Source: Lytechinus variegatus (Eukaryota > Echinodermata > Echinoidea > Temnopleuroida > Toxopneustidae). From it: DNA of 64,000 nt. The translations under genes and the position numbers were made by a program. The notes under the pieces are model-generated. The model saw nothing but the letters and a program-made list of their open reading frames with translations, had not been told where the DNA came from and did not search any database. This document shows positions 38,880-53,000 of this stretch, piece after piece. Numbering within the stretch: position 1 is the stretch's first letter; each line of letters starts with the position of its first letter. Where the stretch lies: positions 31,087,934-31,151,933 of the forward strand of contig NC_054743.1 of assembly GCF_018143015.1 (NCBI RefSeq), in the 5' to 3' direction.

Positions 38880-40500
38880 TAACCACTCCTTCCGAATGAT
38901 TTTCGGTATTGGTATTTATTTTCTGTCTCACACAATAAAAAAATAGATGATTCAGAGTTAGTGTACGTGTATTATGAAATCATTACAGAAATTACAAGGC
39001 ATATTAACCATTTCAGATCTGTAATTATAACAATCTGTCTAATATCATTTATAGTTATATTGGTCGGTTTAGACAGTACGTTTTTGCGCCCGTGTGAGAG
39101 GCTCCATACCCGTCCTTCACGGTTCCGCCACCCCAGCGTCGACCAAAGATAAATTTATTCAATGATACTTTAACCCCCCTTCTTTCACAAATTACTTCAA
39201 ATATTAATTATTCTATTAATCATTGATTAATTTCTTGAAAACCTCATATCTTTCCTGATTGTTCTCCATTCACGAAAAACAAATAGTTCATTTGTTTATT
39301 CATTCTTTCTCATCTTAAATTTCTCAAATTATTATTTTGTTTTCTCCAAGCTCTGACACACCTTCCTCTCATAATCTAATAACATAATATTCGCCTTTCA
39401 TTGTCATGGTTAATCCTTTCTTCATACGGTCATGACGTTAAACCAACACAAAAAGGGAAACAATTGTTGAAGCCCCACTTAGTGCAATATATTAAATTGA
39501 CATACGTCGATGTATTATTTCCATGTTTTTCGACATGCTCGAAAAATATATGTACTTCTTTCATTTAAATTCACTAAATGATTTATTTTAAAATAGTGCA
39601 AAACTTATCAAAAGGGGGTTACTTCATAACGACAAGTATTCCTCCTGTAATATGATTATAAGAATAATATGATGACGAAAGCTCTAGATAAGATCGTTAA
39701 AGAATATTCTAGTCATGCTTATAATCTTGCAGAACTTTACGAGCAGCTTTATAAAACACATGGCAAGTATGACAAGGAAAATTGTTATTTACATGAATTA
39801 CAATTACAATTTACAATATAATTACAATATAATTTCAATTTATTCTTGACAATCATTAGAACATCATCAAATTGTACAATCGTATATAACAATATCATTA
39901 CAAGAAAAGGAGGGCAACAAAAGTTAACACTTGAAGATAAGAACCTCCAAAAAATAAAGTAATTAATTAATACACATCAGATGAAGAAGGGAAAGGCGAA
40001 ATATGCACATTCACACACACACACACACCAAGAAACTTCGTCATCATCACACACAAAAGCACACCCGAACATCCATCGTCAATACATATATATATGAGGT
40101 GAGTTTGAGTTCAAATTAGGCAGAGGTACTAATAATGATCTTTTTGAGTTTGTATTTAAACGAAAAAACGGTTTTAACATGAAAAAAGCATACATTGATA
40201 TCATTCCAGATTCGTGGTCCGGTAAATTGAAAAGAATTCAGAATTAGGGCTGAAGCTGTTTTAGGGTAATAAAAGTTATTAGCAGAGCGAGTATTGTATC
40301 GGTGTAAGGCATGGTCATATTGAAAAGATTTACAATATTAATGGGAGCCATATCTATATTGATTATGTAAACGATGAATAGTAAAAGTTAATTCATCATC
40401 TAAAGAAATTCAACTCTTTTAGTTATATCAAGAATTGTCAAACCTAGTTTGAATTTAACAGCAGATATATTATACGAAATGTTTGGTTTACAAAAATACA
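38880..40500. other. Intergenic AT-rich DNA downstream of SLC22 gene
   Basis: A (CA)n run at 40014-40028 is the only clear structure. No gene recognised. Confidence 0.4.
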
Positions 40501-40509
40501 CAATATGGT

Positions 40510-40515
40510 TTTATT
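40510..40515 (-). terminator. Candidate poly(A) signal AATAAA for SLC22 gene
   Basis: AATAAA on the minus strand about 290 bases after the stop codon. Plausible only; no transcript data. Confidence 0.25.
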
Positions 40516-40804
40516 TGAAATTATTATTTCTAAACATTAAAGTCTTACCTCGAAAATTTCGGCAATCTCAAAAACTTTCGATTGAATTTTGCCTGTGTGT
40601 TGAATTTTTAAATCATAAATTGAGATTTATGATATGATATTGAAAGGGTTTCTTTTATGACGGAAACAAATGTCGTATCTAAACGCAACATTATAGTGGC
40701 CCATTATTATTAGCTCGTCTTCAAGCATTTTCTGAATTCAAATATCGAACAATAATTGCAGTGAAGTATGATTTTTTTTATATCTCTTGTTTGTTGGATT
40801 ATAT

Positions 40805-41000
40805 TTAGGACAAGTCGACTTGGACGCTACTCTCCCTTTTGCCGTCATATTTCTCGTCCTGGATATCAAATGAAGGATTATCGTACTCATTGGTTGTGAC
40901 CACACCCTTCTCCTCTTTATCCTTCTTATCTTCTTTACCCTCCTGATTGAGAATGTAGATGCCGTTTTTACCAGAGGAGGATTTGTCCTCGTCAGAATTT
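40805..41000 (-). CDS. SLC22-like coding exon 11 with stop (residues 540-604)
   Basis: Acceptor ATACAG. Hydrophilic tail: SSSGKNGIYILNQEG, a lysine/glutamate run KEDKKDKEEKG, NEYDNPSFDIQ, ending SSVQVDLS. Not alignable to vertebrate OCT tails beyond the first residues, but in frame and with a clear stop. Confidence 0.87.
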
Positions 41001-44000
41001 CTGTATAAAGTGGGAAAAAGCGTATATGGCCATAATAAATAAAAAACTATGGAATAACTTTCCCCAAAAATTCGAACTCCTCCATCAGCATGATCAGTAG
41101 AAATTTACCCTGAATATCTATCTTTTTTCCCAAGCATTTCAGACGCTTTCACATCGCAGAAGAACATAATAATACACATAGTTTTGCCATAATTTATCAG
41201 TATATTATTATTATAATTATTATCATTATAAATCACCAAAAGTGATTTTCATATTACAACTCTGTTGATATTCGCATACATCCACTTTTGTGTGAAGGAA
41301 TCGAAATTGCGATATAACAAATGTTCAATAGATTTATCACAAAGCCATCTTATCATTAAGAAATCTATATTGTGCTTAGACATGTTAGATGATTTAAGTT
41401 TGTGATGACATCACACATTGCATTTTGTTTTAAGAGGAAATATTATATGAGGTATCTCAATTCACAGTTTATCTGTGAGCAAATTAAACTTATAATTATA
41501 GCGAAAGTTTTATGCACATATTATATTGCAGTGAATTCGAGAATTAAGTTGTGCTCAAATCTATAGTGGCCTTGAAGGGACGTCGCAAATAGACCGAATC
41601 GCGAATATTCACGACGAAATTGGCTACGAAATTCACAACGTCGCCAATTTCGTCATGAATTATTCACAACGAGGTTCACGACGTTGCCACTTTCGTCGCC
41701 AATTTGAATATCGACAACGAAAATGGTGACGAAATTCACGACATCGTAAAATTTTTCGCCAATTATTCACGACGAAATTCACGATGAGGCAAATTTAGTC
41801 GTGAATTTGTTATGCTTGTATTGGCGGTATGCAGGTTGAAACCAATTCGTCTGCTGCTAACTCCTCCACTCACAACATGGTCTACCTACCTTCATTTAGT
41901 CTAGTGCAATTCTGTCCATCAACTTTTCGCCCAACAACCATTAAGGTCCAATAACCATTTGGTCCAGTCATCACTTCGTCTAATCACCAGTTTGTCTTTG
42001 ACCGTTTCGTCTCATAACTAGTTGGTCTTACATCAATTTTATTTTCGCCCAATTAACACTTAGTCTAATTAGACCAAATGGCAAATCGATCAACTGGTTA
42101 TAAGACGAAATGGCAGTTAGACCATGTGGATAGTGGACGAATTGATGGTAAACCAAATGATATCAGACGAGTTGGCATTAGACCAAATGAAAATAAACCA
42201 TTGAAACGACAGAACGATATATGGTCGTTTGGTCATCACCATTCGCCGTATAATTTCTGATTTCTTGTGATCGTTATCAAAAGCTATTTATTCTATTTCT
42301 TCTTTTGAAAAAAAATGAAGTCCACCCCTTAATAAATTAAAATGTAAAGATAAAAAAATAAGTCTACTTTTGGGTGCTATTATGATTTAATTTCCAAAAC
42401 AGAGGAGTTGATGGTGATATTAATGGCGATGATTGCTTTTGATAGAGGTCCTGTGAGTACTGAGCTGACCGGGCTTGCCCCTTAAATTGTCGGTGAACGG
42501 TGCAGCAAACACAAGGGCACCTGGCCCCACCAGGATGTAGCTGGGAACTTCAGTGCTGGTGATGCAGGATGGTACTTGTAGTGATTTAAGATTTTATATC
42601 TAAGTAGCTGTTTGTAATGTACGTGTATAAATTTTTTGTATCCAAAGGAAATGTTGCTGCGCTAGCGCTATGAGCGTCTCTGGACGGTGTGTGCGCTGAA
42701 TAAGATATCACTATTATTATTATTATTACGGTGATGACGATTATAGGAGGAGGAAGGAGATGATGATGGCGGCGTTGGTGGTGGTATCGGTTTTCCTGTG
42801 GTGATTGTAATGGTGGTGGTAATGATGAGAAGAATGACATGGTCGAAATGTTGGTTAATCAATGAAAATGATACTTAATGAATGAACTTGAATTCTTAGC
42901 CTCAAGCATTTCGTAGGCGCGGTGGCTGCAGAACATCATGATCGTATTTAAGCGGTAAAATCACATGGACTGAATCCTCAGGAAACGTCTTTTAGCCAAA
43001 AACCAGGTGAGTGAATGAAACCACAAAGCCTTCGTCATTCAAAGAATCAAACAATTTTGTCTATCTTTGCGCTTGATCGGAAATCAGTCTCGACAAACAG
43101 GTCCTCAAACAAGGGGGTCAAGAGTTCCATTATGCACGTACCGCAACAAATTCACGACGAAATTGGTGACGTCGTGAATTTCGTCGTGAATAATTCCCGA
43201 CGAAATTGGCGACGCCGTGAATTTCGTCGTGAATATTCACGATTTGTTCTATTTGTGATGTCCTTTCAGGGCCACCATACAAATCCACTGCAGAGAAAGA
43301 AGGGAGTTCAGATGGACGAGGATAGTGTTTACTTACATCCCAAAATTTTCGCCTTCTTCGATGGTCTCGGGAAGTTTCTGCCCCAACGTTTCGGGCAGGA
43401 AGAGGGTGAGGAGACCGGCAATGACCGAGACAGATCCGTAGATGACCAGTGGAAGTGGAGTCCAAATCCTTGCCAGTGTGAGTATGAGTGGCGCCAATAT
43501 ACCAGAGATGCGTGAAAACATCGAACACGTACCCATAGCCGCACTCCTGTTGTCCACAAAGATTTTTTTTTAGTTTTTAAAAATCTGTACAGAAATGTTG
43601 AATCGTTACTGCATACAAATTTTGTTTGCGGACAAAGAACAACATCGTATTCTCGGGAGTTTGGAGGTAACTCCCTGAAAATGTATTTGTTTGTTCAACA
43701 TACGATTTTGTTTTTATTTGATATTTTATCAATTAGATTTCCAATGATTATATTGCTATTGACTTGCTCATGTCGGAACTTGGTCCTTGATAACTTAATT
43801 ATTCATTTGCCTGCATTAAGTTTTGATTTGTGTCACACACAAACAAAGATTATCTCGAAATATCATGGTTTAAAATGCTTTTGAAAAGGTATACCTAATG
43901 TTGGTTGGGTAGAGTTCCGCAGTATAGAGATACAGGATCGCAAATGACGCTGAAATTCCAAATTTACCAATCATGGCGACGGATGTGAGTGCAGCCCCAG

Positions 44001-47000
44001 GTGCTATCGATATTATTGATAGAAAGAGGAAAAGATGCAAATTTGAAACTCATTAAGAGAGGCGTGAAGCGATGAGCTTGTTTTTTTTTCCTAGGGCATA
44101 TTCTATAGGGGCGCTCTGTCATATTATCACTTCTGAAAAAAAATGTTAGAAAGCAAGAAAGTACTAAAAATGTAGAAAAACACACCGGGGGCCGTTTCAT
44201 GAAATGACTTGTCGGGCGTTTTGTCTGACAAGTCCCATTTTATCCGACAGTTAGCATAGGAACACTACCTCTCAGCCAATCAAAATCATGGAAAGATGTC
44301 AGATCTAACAACTAAAGTATTGATGAAATGCCCCCCCCCCCCGACTCAAATAATTCGACAAAAAAGGAAGAGAAGTGGGATGTACATAAAAGCGCCACTT
44401 TCGGGGGGAGGGGGTTGAACAGATTAGCGGTACAACGACCCCCCCCAAAAAAAAAAGGAAAAAAAGAAAAAAAAAGTAAAGTAAAAGGATATCAGATGTT
44501 AGAAGTGGGGCCACGTCAATGCCTAGCACGGTTCGAAACGGGTGCAAATTGCGGACGCGTTTTGTTCCTAAAAGGGGCCAGGGGTAAAGGGGAAATGGCG
44601 TATTAATATTGCAATAATAAGCAAACACTTCGCTTACGTATAAAAGTTGTACAGAGGCAGGCGACACCGCCTACCAACAAACATGTGCTGAGGCTTATCT
44701 TCCGACCGATGATCTTGATCTCGATAGCGAACACGGAGATTAAGTATGCCGGTACCTCGACGGCTCCTGAGACTGCGAAAGCGACGTAGTCGTTGACACC
44801 GAGGTTAGAAGTGTTTAATGATAGACCGTGGTAAACCATAGCATTCACCATCCTATTGAATAGGTAGAGATAAACTTTAATAGACCGAGGCATACCACTT
44901 ACCATCATAATGAATAAATAGGGAGAAAATAACTGAAAAGCAACATTAAATCCACGGTAAATATATCCTTTTTCCAATTCTTTTTTAAAAATCCCTAATA
45001 CTTGATATTATTGATATTGCTAATTCTCCTTTTGGTATCCACTACTATTAATGATAACGGTCAGGACGATAAAGGTAATTATAAAATTTCGCTAACAAAC
45101 CAACAACAATAATTCAACATGCAGCAGTAATAATTAAACATGTATATGGTACCATAAACCAATACGTATTCTATATTTTAGAAAAAAATAGCTAATATAG
45201 GTATACCTAAAAAAAGCACATTAGGGAAACAACAACTAGGCATGAATGCATAGTTACCTTATAGGGATACACTTTTTTCGGCAAGATACTTTGATACCAT
45301 TTTATGTCGTGTCATTAAAAAAAAGTTTCGCAACTGAGAAATAAAAAGACGTGAAATGAAAATAGTACAATCAGTCATATAATTATAATTTCCCTTTTAA
45401 GTAACATTTGCTGTCCCGTAATTCGCTTCGCTCGTTTACGATTATTTAGAAATTTCCTCCGTTAGCCATATTTGACGCCCTCAATATTACGCTATTATTG
45501 ACCTCGTTCATGAAACGGTTCCCTAAATTGCAATCATACAATACTTTGACACAAAACCAATTTTACATCAAAGAAAACAAATCCAGATGAAAGCTGCCTT
45601 AAAGTTACTAACAGTAATTGAACAAATCATACATCATGTGACTGTCTTAGCACAAAGGACCACATACCAATTTTGTTGACAATAGAGCGTAACCTTACCA
45701 ATAGCTTTATGAAACGCCTAACTGGTAAGCGTGAACACTTTGGTCAGTATTCTGAACTTAGCTTTAGACTAAACCCTGGTTTAAAGTTGTGGTTTAAATA
45801 TGGATAGCCAATTGGGGCATCCATTTTACTAACTGATTGTTCATTATTGCCTGGAAATGACAACTGAAGTGCGTTGTTCATTATTCTTCGTTATGAATAC
45901 AAAATTAGCAAGCATATAAGAAATATACAATACACATGTATTTTTTATTATTTTTGGCTCCCCATAATATAAACAAAGAATTAGACCGTGGTCTAAGTTA
46001 AACCTGACTTCAGAATATGAGCCTTAGCACGTAAAAATGATATCAAATTGATATATTTTTTTCACTCACTCAGTGTATTCCGAGGCATACAAGGGGAAAA
46101 ATACAGAACAATATAAAGATTTTGTCATCGAGTTTCATAATGCCAAGAACGGGTATTGTTAGGAAGGATAAGGCCTTAACGTGACCATGGAGCTATACTC
46201 TTACTCAAAGTAGTAGGGTTATGACATACCAGTTGAAAATAAGGTTGATGGTTCTTAGTCTCATTCGAGGATAGCGGAATAAATCTAATCCTGTGGCTCT
46301 TCTTTCCTTCGGTGCAACTTCCTACATAATTAAAGAAAAACATATTAAGCAAAATGTGGAGTTTATTTTACAACCAGGTATCCGGTGAACTTACGAATAT
46401 TCTTTGAGAGCACTAGAGAGCCAAATTTAACCATGAAAGGCATTTTGCACCCAATTTCGATGAAATCTTTTGAGTTTAATTTGTCTAATTTTAAATGATA
46501 TATTGATTGTGAATTGTAGCCTGTGGAGCGTTTCATGAAAAAAAATAAGCCTTTCCACTGAATATCAATAACAATAGGCATATGTATAGCGCCATATTTA
46601 TAGAAAAAAATCTATTCTGAGGATCAATATTATCATTACATCGGCTTTAGCCCGAGTTGCCTTTCCCAGCGCTGTGTAAAGCAATATTGTCGGGTACCCA
46701 TTTACAGCACCTGCATGGGATGGGTACAGCATAATTTGTAGCTTAATCATGTTAATTACGGCATGGCTAGGATTCTGTTTCAAAGTCCCGCGATAAATTT
46801 ACTGGGCCAGCACGCTCATTGCTATTGGGAGGAAAATCCTTGTTCTGATTCATGGCCCTGTGCATGCAAATAACGTCAGTTAGAAACAATGGCCAGAAGT
46901 TATGTAATGCTTCACACGTGCCCTTCAAAGAAAAAAATAAAGGAGCTATGAATTCATAAAGATTTGCTTTTGTGACGTAACAGACGAGCAGCTCCCTAGT

Positions 47001-50000
47001 GTGTTGTATGTTATAGACTTTGAAAATGTCATTTTCTTAAAAAAAAATAAAAGTGATCTCATTTGTACGGGGCTTACATCATCAGATTATTTATTTCATA
47101 CCTCCTCCTGTGAAAAGAGAACAAAATCTATTCATCATGCTGCATCAAACGGTTGTAATTTATGAGAACAATAATAATAATAAATGAGATTCCTGAGGAG
47201 TCAAATCAAATATATGGAACTGATATCACATAATAGGGAGCTGCTCGAATGAAAATTTAAAAATCGTAACTCCCTAATTCTTTAATGGATTTTTAGAAAA
47301 GCTGCATGATTTTTTTTCTACATTTTTGTTCGGATCTTAGTAAAAACAACTTGTTGCAAGTTCCCCTTTGATGGCATGCTTACTTGTTCTTTCTTGAATT
47401 CATTGCTGAAGATCGGACCTGACAGAGATTTGTTGTTGGAGTCTGCGATTTTTTCCAAGGTCTTTTCTGCTTTATCGTACCTTCCCACCGATATTTGCCA
47501 ACGCACAGATTCAGGAAGAAAGCTGACAAGGAAGAATAATAAAAAAAAATGAATCACCGGTATATAGCAACTACGCGATCTAGGAGTGAGGTCCGATAAC
47601 TAGTTCAATCTGTAGCTTCTCCAGTCGTATTTTTAGAAAATATCATTTATAACTAAAGTGTTGACAATCAAACACCTCTGCTAGAATTCAAACCTAACTT
47701 TAGCATGTGTCCAATTAAGAATAAGATAGATAGGGAGGAAATCTTTTCAGGAAAGTTACACACCTCCAAAGTTGCTCAAGGATCAAATAGATTCTTCAAG
47801 TATGAAAAGTACGAAAATGTTAAACATGCGTATTGGATCCTTTTTAGACTGCATCAATTTCAACCATTCCTCTCTGTGAATGAATTGGTAAGGGATATGC
47901 TTTATTTTTCTAAGCAAATTTAAAAAAAAATTGCCAACCGGGTTTGGTAGTTCGAACTATGAGAACATGGAGAAATGACACTACGTTCAAATGAACCCCT
48001 TTGACATGTTTGTGGTTTTCAACCATTTCTTTTTAGCCACTCTTTCTAGGGGGGCCCCAAAGTAATGAAAAATCGCATTAACTCTAAAATGTATAAATTG
48101 AGTTTTGGTTGCTTTTATGTTTGTTTTTGTTTCATGCACTTCCAAAGCACTTAAATGTATAATTATGTTAATTTTTCTAATCCGACTATTTCTATTTGAC
48201 ATCTGAATTTATGAAAATGGAAAAAGTAAATCAAACAGTGAACTAGTCTGAAATATGAAGATAATCTATTTGTCCATGTTCGCTGTGGTTAAATAATGCT
48301 AAGTTTCAATAATCAAAAGGTCTGGTATAATATTTATGAATCTTGCCTCTGTATGTAGGCCAAAAAGAAAATGACAGCAATGATTCCAATGGTTTGTTTA
48401 CATTTTGTTATTTTATGTGTGTATACTGATAAGTTAGCGACCTTATAAAAATCAAAATAATAACACTATAAAAGTCGTTAAAACGTGATAAAATAGTGAT
48501 AAGTATTTAAACACACTTACAACATCAAGACTATGTAGATAAGTGCTGGCGAAGCGCAAATTAGTTCTAAGGTTCTCCAGTATCGCACAAAGTACGCAAT
48601 CCCCGCAAGACACACGTAGCCAATAGCAAAAGGCACTACGAACATTATACCAGTGACATTACGTTTCGATGGCCCGACGAACTCAGTTCCTAGAAAGAAC
48701 AAATTAGAAGAGGGGAAACATAATGAGAAAATTGTAACGACTTAAAGAATAGCACTTTGTGATAACGAAAAAATGTTTATAATCAATTGCTATGGCGGCA
48801 GACCGTAGATCAAGATCCGTTCAGGGGTTGAATCACAGTTGAGGTGTACCGCAAGGTGCAATATTTGAACCCATCCCTTTCTTAGATTAAAATATGTGCA
48901 ATGGTATAATAATCAATATTGGTAAACAGCCATCTACCGATACACACTCACATTAACGAACAAGAATAGATGTCGAAAGATAAATTGTATAATAAATGGG
49001 AAAAAGCATGATTTGTGGAGTATTTTGTGGGAAATAAGGTGCGCGGGGCGCGATTGTTTTGACTAATAATTATTGGTTCGCAAGGATACCCCGGGAAAGG
49101 TGCGTAAAGTAAGTCGTTGGATTATTTGCCTATATCGGATAAATTGAAATCAAAACCTTTCTCAATTCTATTTCGAACAATAAAATGCGGAGTATGGATG
49201 GTTGATTAAGGGTTTAAGCCTTCCCTCTACATCACCCTTTTATCTTTTCACATTAACAAAACTCTGTAATTCTCTTGACAGAGTAATAAAAGAGGCAGCT
49301 AATCTGAACCGATTTTAATTACACATCAAAAAAAGTCTTCTCAATTCTTAATGATTCGATCAAATATTTTGTAAACTTCCTACTTATCCATGGTAGAATT
49401 GATTATTTTAAAGTCAATATTTAATTTGTATATTGTGTATGAGTTACAGTGTTTATATCTATATAAGTTTATAGACTTACATGATATTACCCTTGTAAAA
49501 AATTGATAGGGGTCTGCATATTACAAGCTTTGCTTTTCAGTAGACCCCTCCACTTTTTTCATTTCATTGGTACATTTCAACCCTGCATAAGTTATGAAGT
49601 TTACCTCTTTTAAATGTAAAATTATTTATTATGAAATGTATTTTGAGGATTTGTGGAATATGAATAAATAAATACATAATTAAATAAATAAATGAATAAA
49701 TAAATAAGTAAATAGATAAATAAATAAAATTATTAATCTTCCCTCAATCTCCCACCCACCCCCTCGCTTTTTCCTTTTGGCGAACAATGAAACTATTGTC
49801 CAGGACACATATAGCCCTACCCTTGATATGCCGGGATTGAAGTGAGGGGAGGAGCGAGCGAGAGAGGGAGAGAGTGCGATGTATATACGAGGGAGAGTCT
49901 CGGGGAGAGAGAGAAGGAGAACGAAGGGGGGAATGAAAGCGGGTTGAGAAGAGGAAAATACCAGACGTCTTGAAGGAATTCTATATATCTTACCCACGAT

Positions 50001-53000
50001 GAAAGAGATAATGTAGATGGAGATGGCAGCATACCCCTGGAAGAACCGTAGAACAGTGAAGACATACCAATTTGGTGAGAATGCCAAAGCAACACCGACA
50101 ACAAGCCGAACAACCATCAGTACCATCAACGTCCACCATCGTCCCACACTTTGTATAAAAGTAACAAAACATGTAATTGATAAAAGTAATATTTTGAGGT
50201 AAAACGAATCAAGCCTATCTGAAAACTAATACTTATTGAATTATCATCATCGCCATCGTCATATTTATCACTATTATTATCACAATTATCATCATCATAA
50301 TCATCATAATATTTTTTACCAACCTGGTGGGTGGTTCATAAAGCTGTTCGTAAGTTAAGAGAAACTTTGAGAACAACTGGCGATCCTTTAATTCTTCTGA
50401 TGGTAAATGATATTCACCATTAAATGTTCATTGGTTATAATACAGCGTGTAAAAAACGATCAACAGTCGTTCTGTTTCTCGTTTCTCGTAACCTACGAAC
50501 AGCTTTATTAAAGAGAAATGCCAGTAGTTGCAGTAAACACTGATTTCATGAGAAAGTCTGTAAAACAAGGCTTAGCTGTCACTATATCATCGAGGATCTA
50601 GATCTGGTACAGTTACATAAACTGAACTTTGTGAAATCTTGAAATCTAGGCTGAAAAATGTTCACACTGAAGATCACCAACACAGATAGGCACACGTGGG
50701 ACAGTGTATTTTATTGCTGGAATAAAGACCCGACGGAATTAGTGACCGAATTCGTGCTTATTTTGCTTATTTCTCAGCAATTACACAAGTTCTTTCAGAA
50801 TCCTTCGGCACATATTTTTTATTCATACAAACAGACACTTGGGTGGTCATTATTCTGTAAAAAGTCATTTTTAGATTGTTACCAAAACTGGAATTTATCT
50901 TTAACTTGCCCCTGGCTTATTTTACCCATAAAATGTAAGAATAGATCAAACCCGCGTGCAGTCAACAATATCATTGCAAACATGAGTAGAAAAAACCCAT
51001 CTTATCAGATTGTATTAAAACCATGATGTAGATTTTGTAAATATCACCCGTTTATTATGTTTATGGAATGAAAAGGCGGTAAGCTTACACATCGGCCAGT
51101 GAACCGTTGATAATCGAACCGGCTAAATATCCGGCGTAGAAAACGGATTGAGATACTTGAAAAAGATCTCCCTTGTCACACACCAGGTCATACTGTGGAA
51201 TCAATAAATGAGTGGAAGTCAGATAGAAAGAGAGAGTTTATTTGGGTGTAGAATCAATTGCAACAAAGTGAATTAATTATTTAGGTAACAACAAACTATA
51301 TAAACATGTTATGATTATTATTACAACTACAAATAACAAATAAAATGACGATAATTGATTTGGATTTTGGTGTGAAAGTATAATCTTTGTAAAAAATAAA
51401 ATTCAATGATTTTACCTTGAGAGAAATGTATAGAAATAAGATTATGTGTTCGAAATGGTCGCTTACTAAGCAAATCATATTCGGCTCATGTTTCTTCAGA
51501 AAAAAAAATCATATACCGAATGTAATGCTAAAAATATTATTTTATCTTATTTTACTCTATTGTTTTGTAAGGCTTTTTCAGTTCTCAACGTATTGTTAAC
51601 CAAACACTGTGTCACAACCCTATATCTTCATAGAAAGAAGAAGAGAAACAACCCTCGCCTAACCCATGTTCGTTATGACATAAATAAACTTACATCAGTG
51701 ACAATGGACGATTTGTATTGACTTCTGTCGTACACCCATCCGTCGTCGCATTCGATGACTTGCGATGTCGGCCAGCTGTGGTCATTGAATGGATCGACGC
51801 TTGGATCAAACGCAACACCAGACACGTTGTATTTCACGCACTGCGCGTACACGAGTTCGTTGTCGGTCGTGTAGTTGACGGGTATGCTGGCGTTCTTCAT
51901 AGCGAGCATGCACGATTTGTCGCTGAGTCCGGCAGCGCTGCAGTCGAAGTCGTTCCATTGTGGCACCTGGTTAAGAATAATTTTAACGGTTAATTTTCGA
52001 CGGAGCTACATGCAGGTAAGAAAAGTACCAACAAAATGATGTAAAGAAAATAGTCAAATAAAAATCAGAGGGCGTAATTTAAGAAATATTGCACCATTTT
52101 ATTTTCTCTATATAGCCTTTAAAAGTGAACATCATGTAGTATTGTGCACATTATCTGACCGCGTTGGTTGAATAGCAATTATTACAAAAGCTAATATTTC
52201 AATGATTCTTTATTGATTGGGAGTTCACACAAAACTATTTCAATAGAAAGAGAAAATCGAACGAGGATATTAATTTTAAAAATGAGAAACTTTTGTGAGA
52301 TGAGAACGGTGAGAAAGAGGACGAAGACCAAGTGATGAATCACCTCGTACTGTAATGCCCCTTGTCACACAATACTGAATCGCAACTGAAACTTGTTTCT
52401 AAAGGCCTTGTCACACCGCACTTACGAATGCAGAGAGGATTTATAACGGAAACGAATCTTGCCATCCGTTGGAAAACGTTATGTATCCGTTGTGTACTCT
52501 TTGCATACGTGTGTCATACGCTCAATATCCGTCGAGTATCTGTCCACTGGGATTTTATTGTTCGCCCATCTTGCTCATTGTCTGGAGCGGATGAAAACGG
52601 ATGGAGCCACCCCGAAATTTTGCTTGTCCGCTGTATCCTTTATCAATACGTTTTGTATCCGTCGGCCAGTGGGACCAGGCCTTTAAGGCGGACACAATAA
52701 CGTTTTCCAACGGATGACAAGATTCTTTTCCGTTTTACATCCTCTCTGCATCCGTAATTGTACTGGCCGACGGACACAAAACGTTTTCATAACGGATACA
52801 GCGGACTAGCAAAATTTCGGGGTGATTCCATCTGTTTTTATCCGCATCAGAAAAATGGATAAAATAGGTGAACAATGAAATAGTGATCTCAATTTTAGAG
52901 CAGTTATAACTTTCTTATTGCTTGTCTGATTTCTTTCAAACTTTCACCATTTTGTTTAAACTATTTTTCTCCTTCCCAATGCAACATTTTATGGCTAAGG

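Larger units (their letters stand above)
41564..43279. mobile_element. Foldback element with TTCACGACG/CGTCGTGAA arms, 1.7 kb
   Basis: Left arm 41564-41815 and right arm about 43135-43279 are inverted: tggccttgaagggacgtcgc pairs with the complement of gatgtcctttcagggcca, then atattcacgacgaaattgg. The arms consist of repeated ttcacgacg, aatttcgtc and gtcgccaattt words, so each arm can also fold on itself. The interior includes another palindrome (41935-42240) and a tgctggtgatgcagg-type block. Sits in SLC22 intron 10 close to exon 10. Confidence 0.7.

Noticed and set aside
43015..43515. 166-residue plus-strand frame
   Set aside because: Half lies in foldback arm sequence and half is antisense to SLC22 exon 10.
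51718..51993. 91-residue plus-strand frame
   Set aside because: Antisense shadow of SLC22 exon 2.
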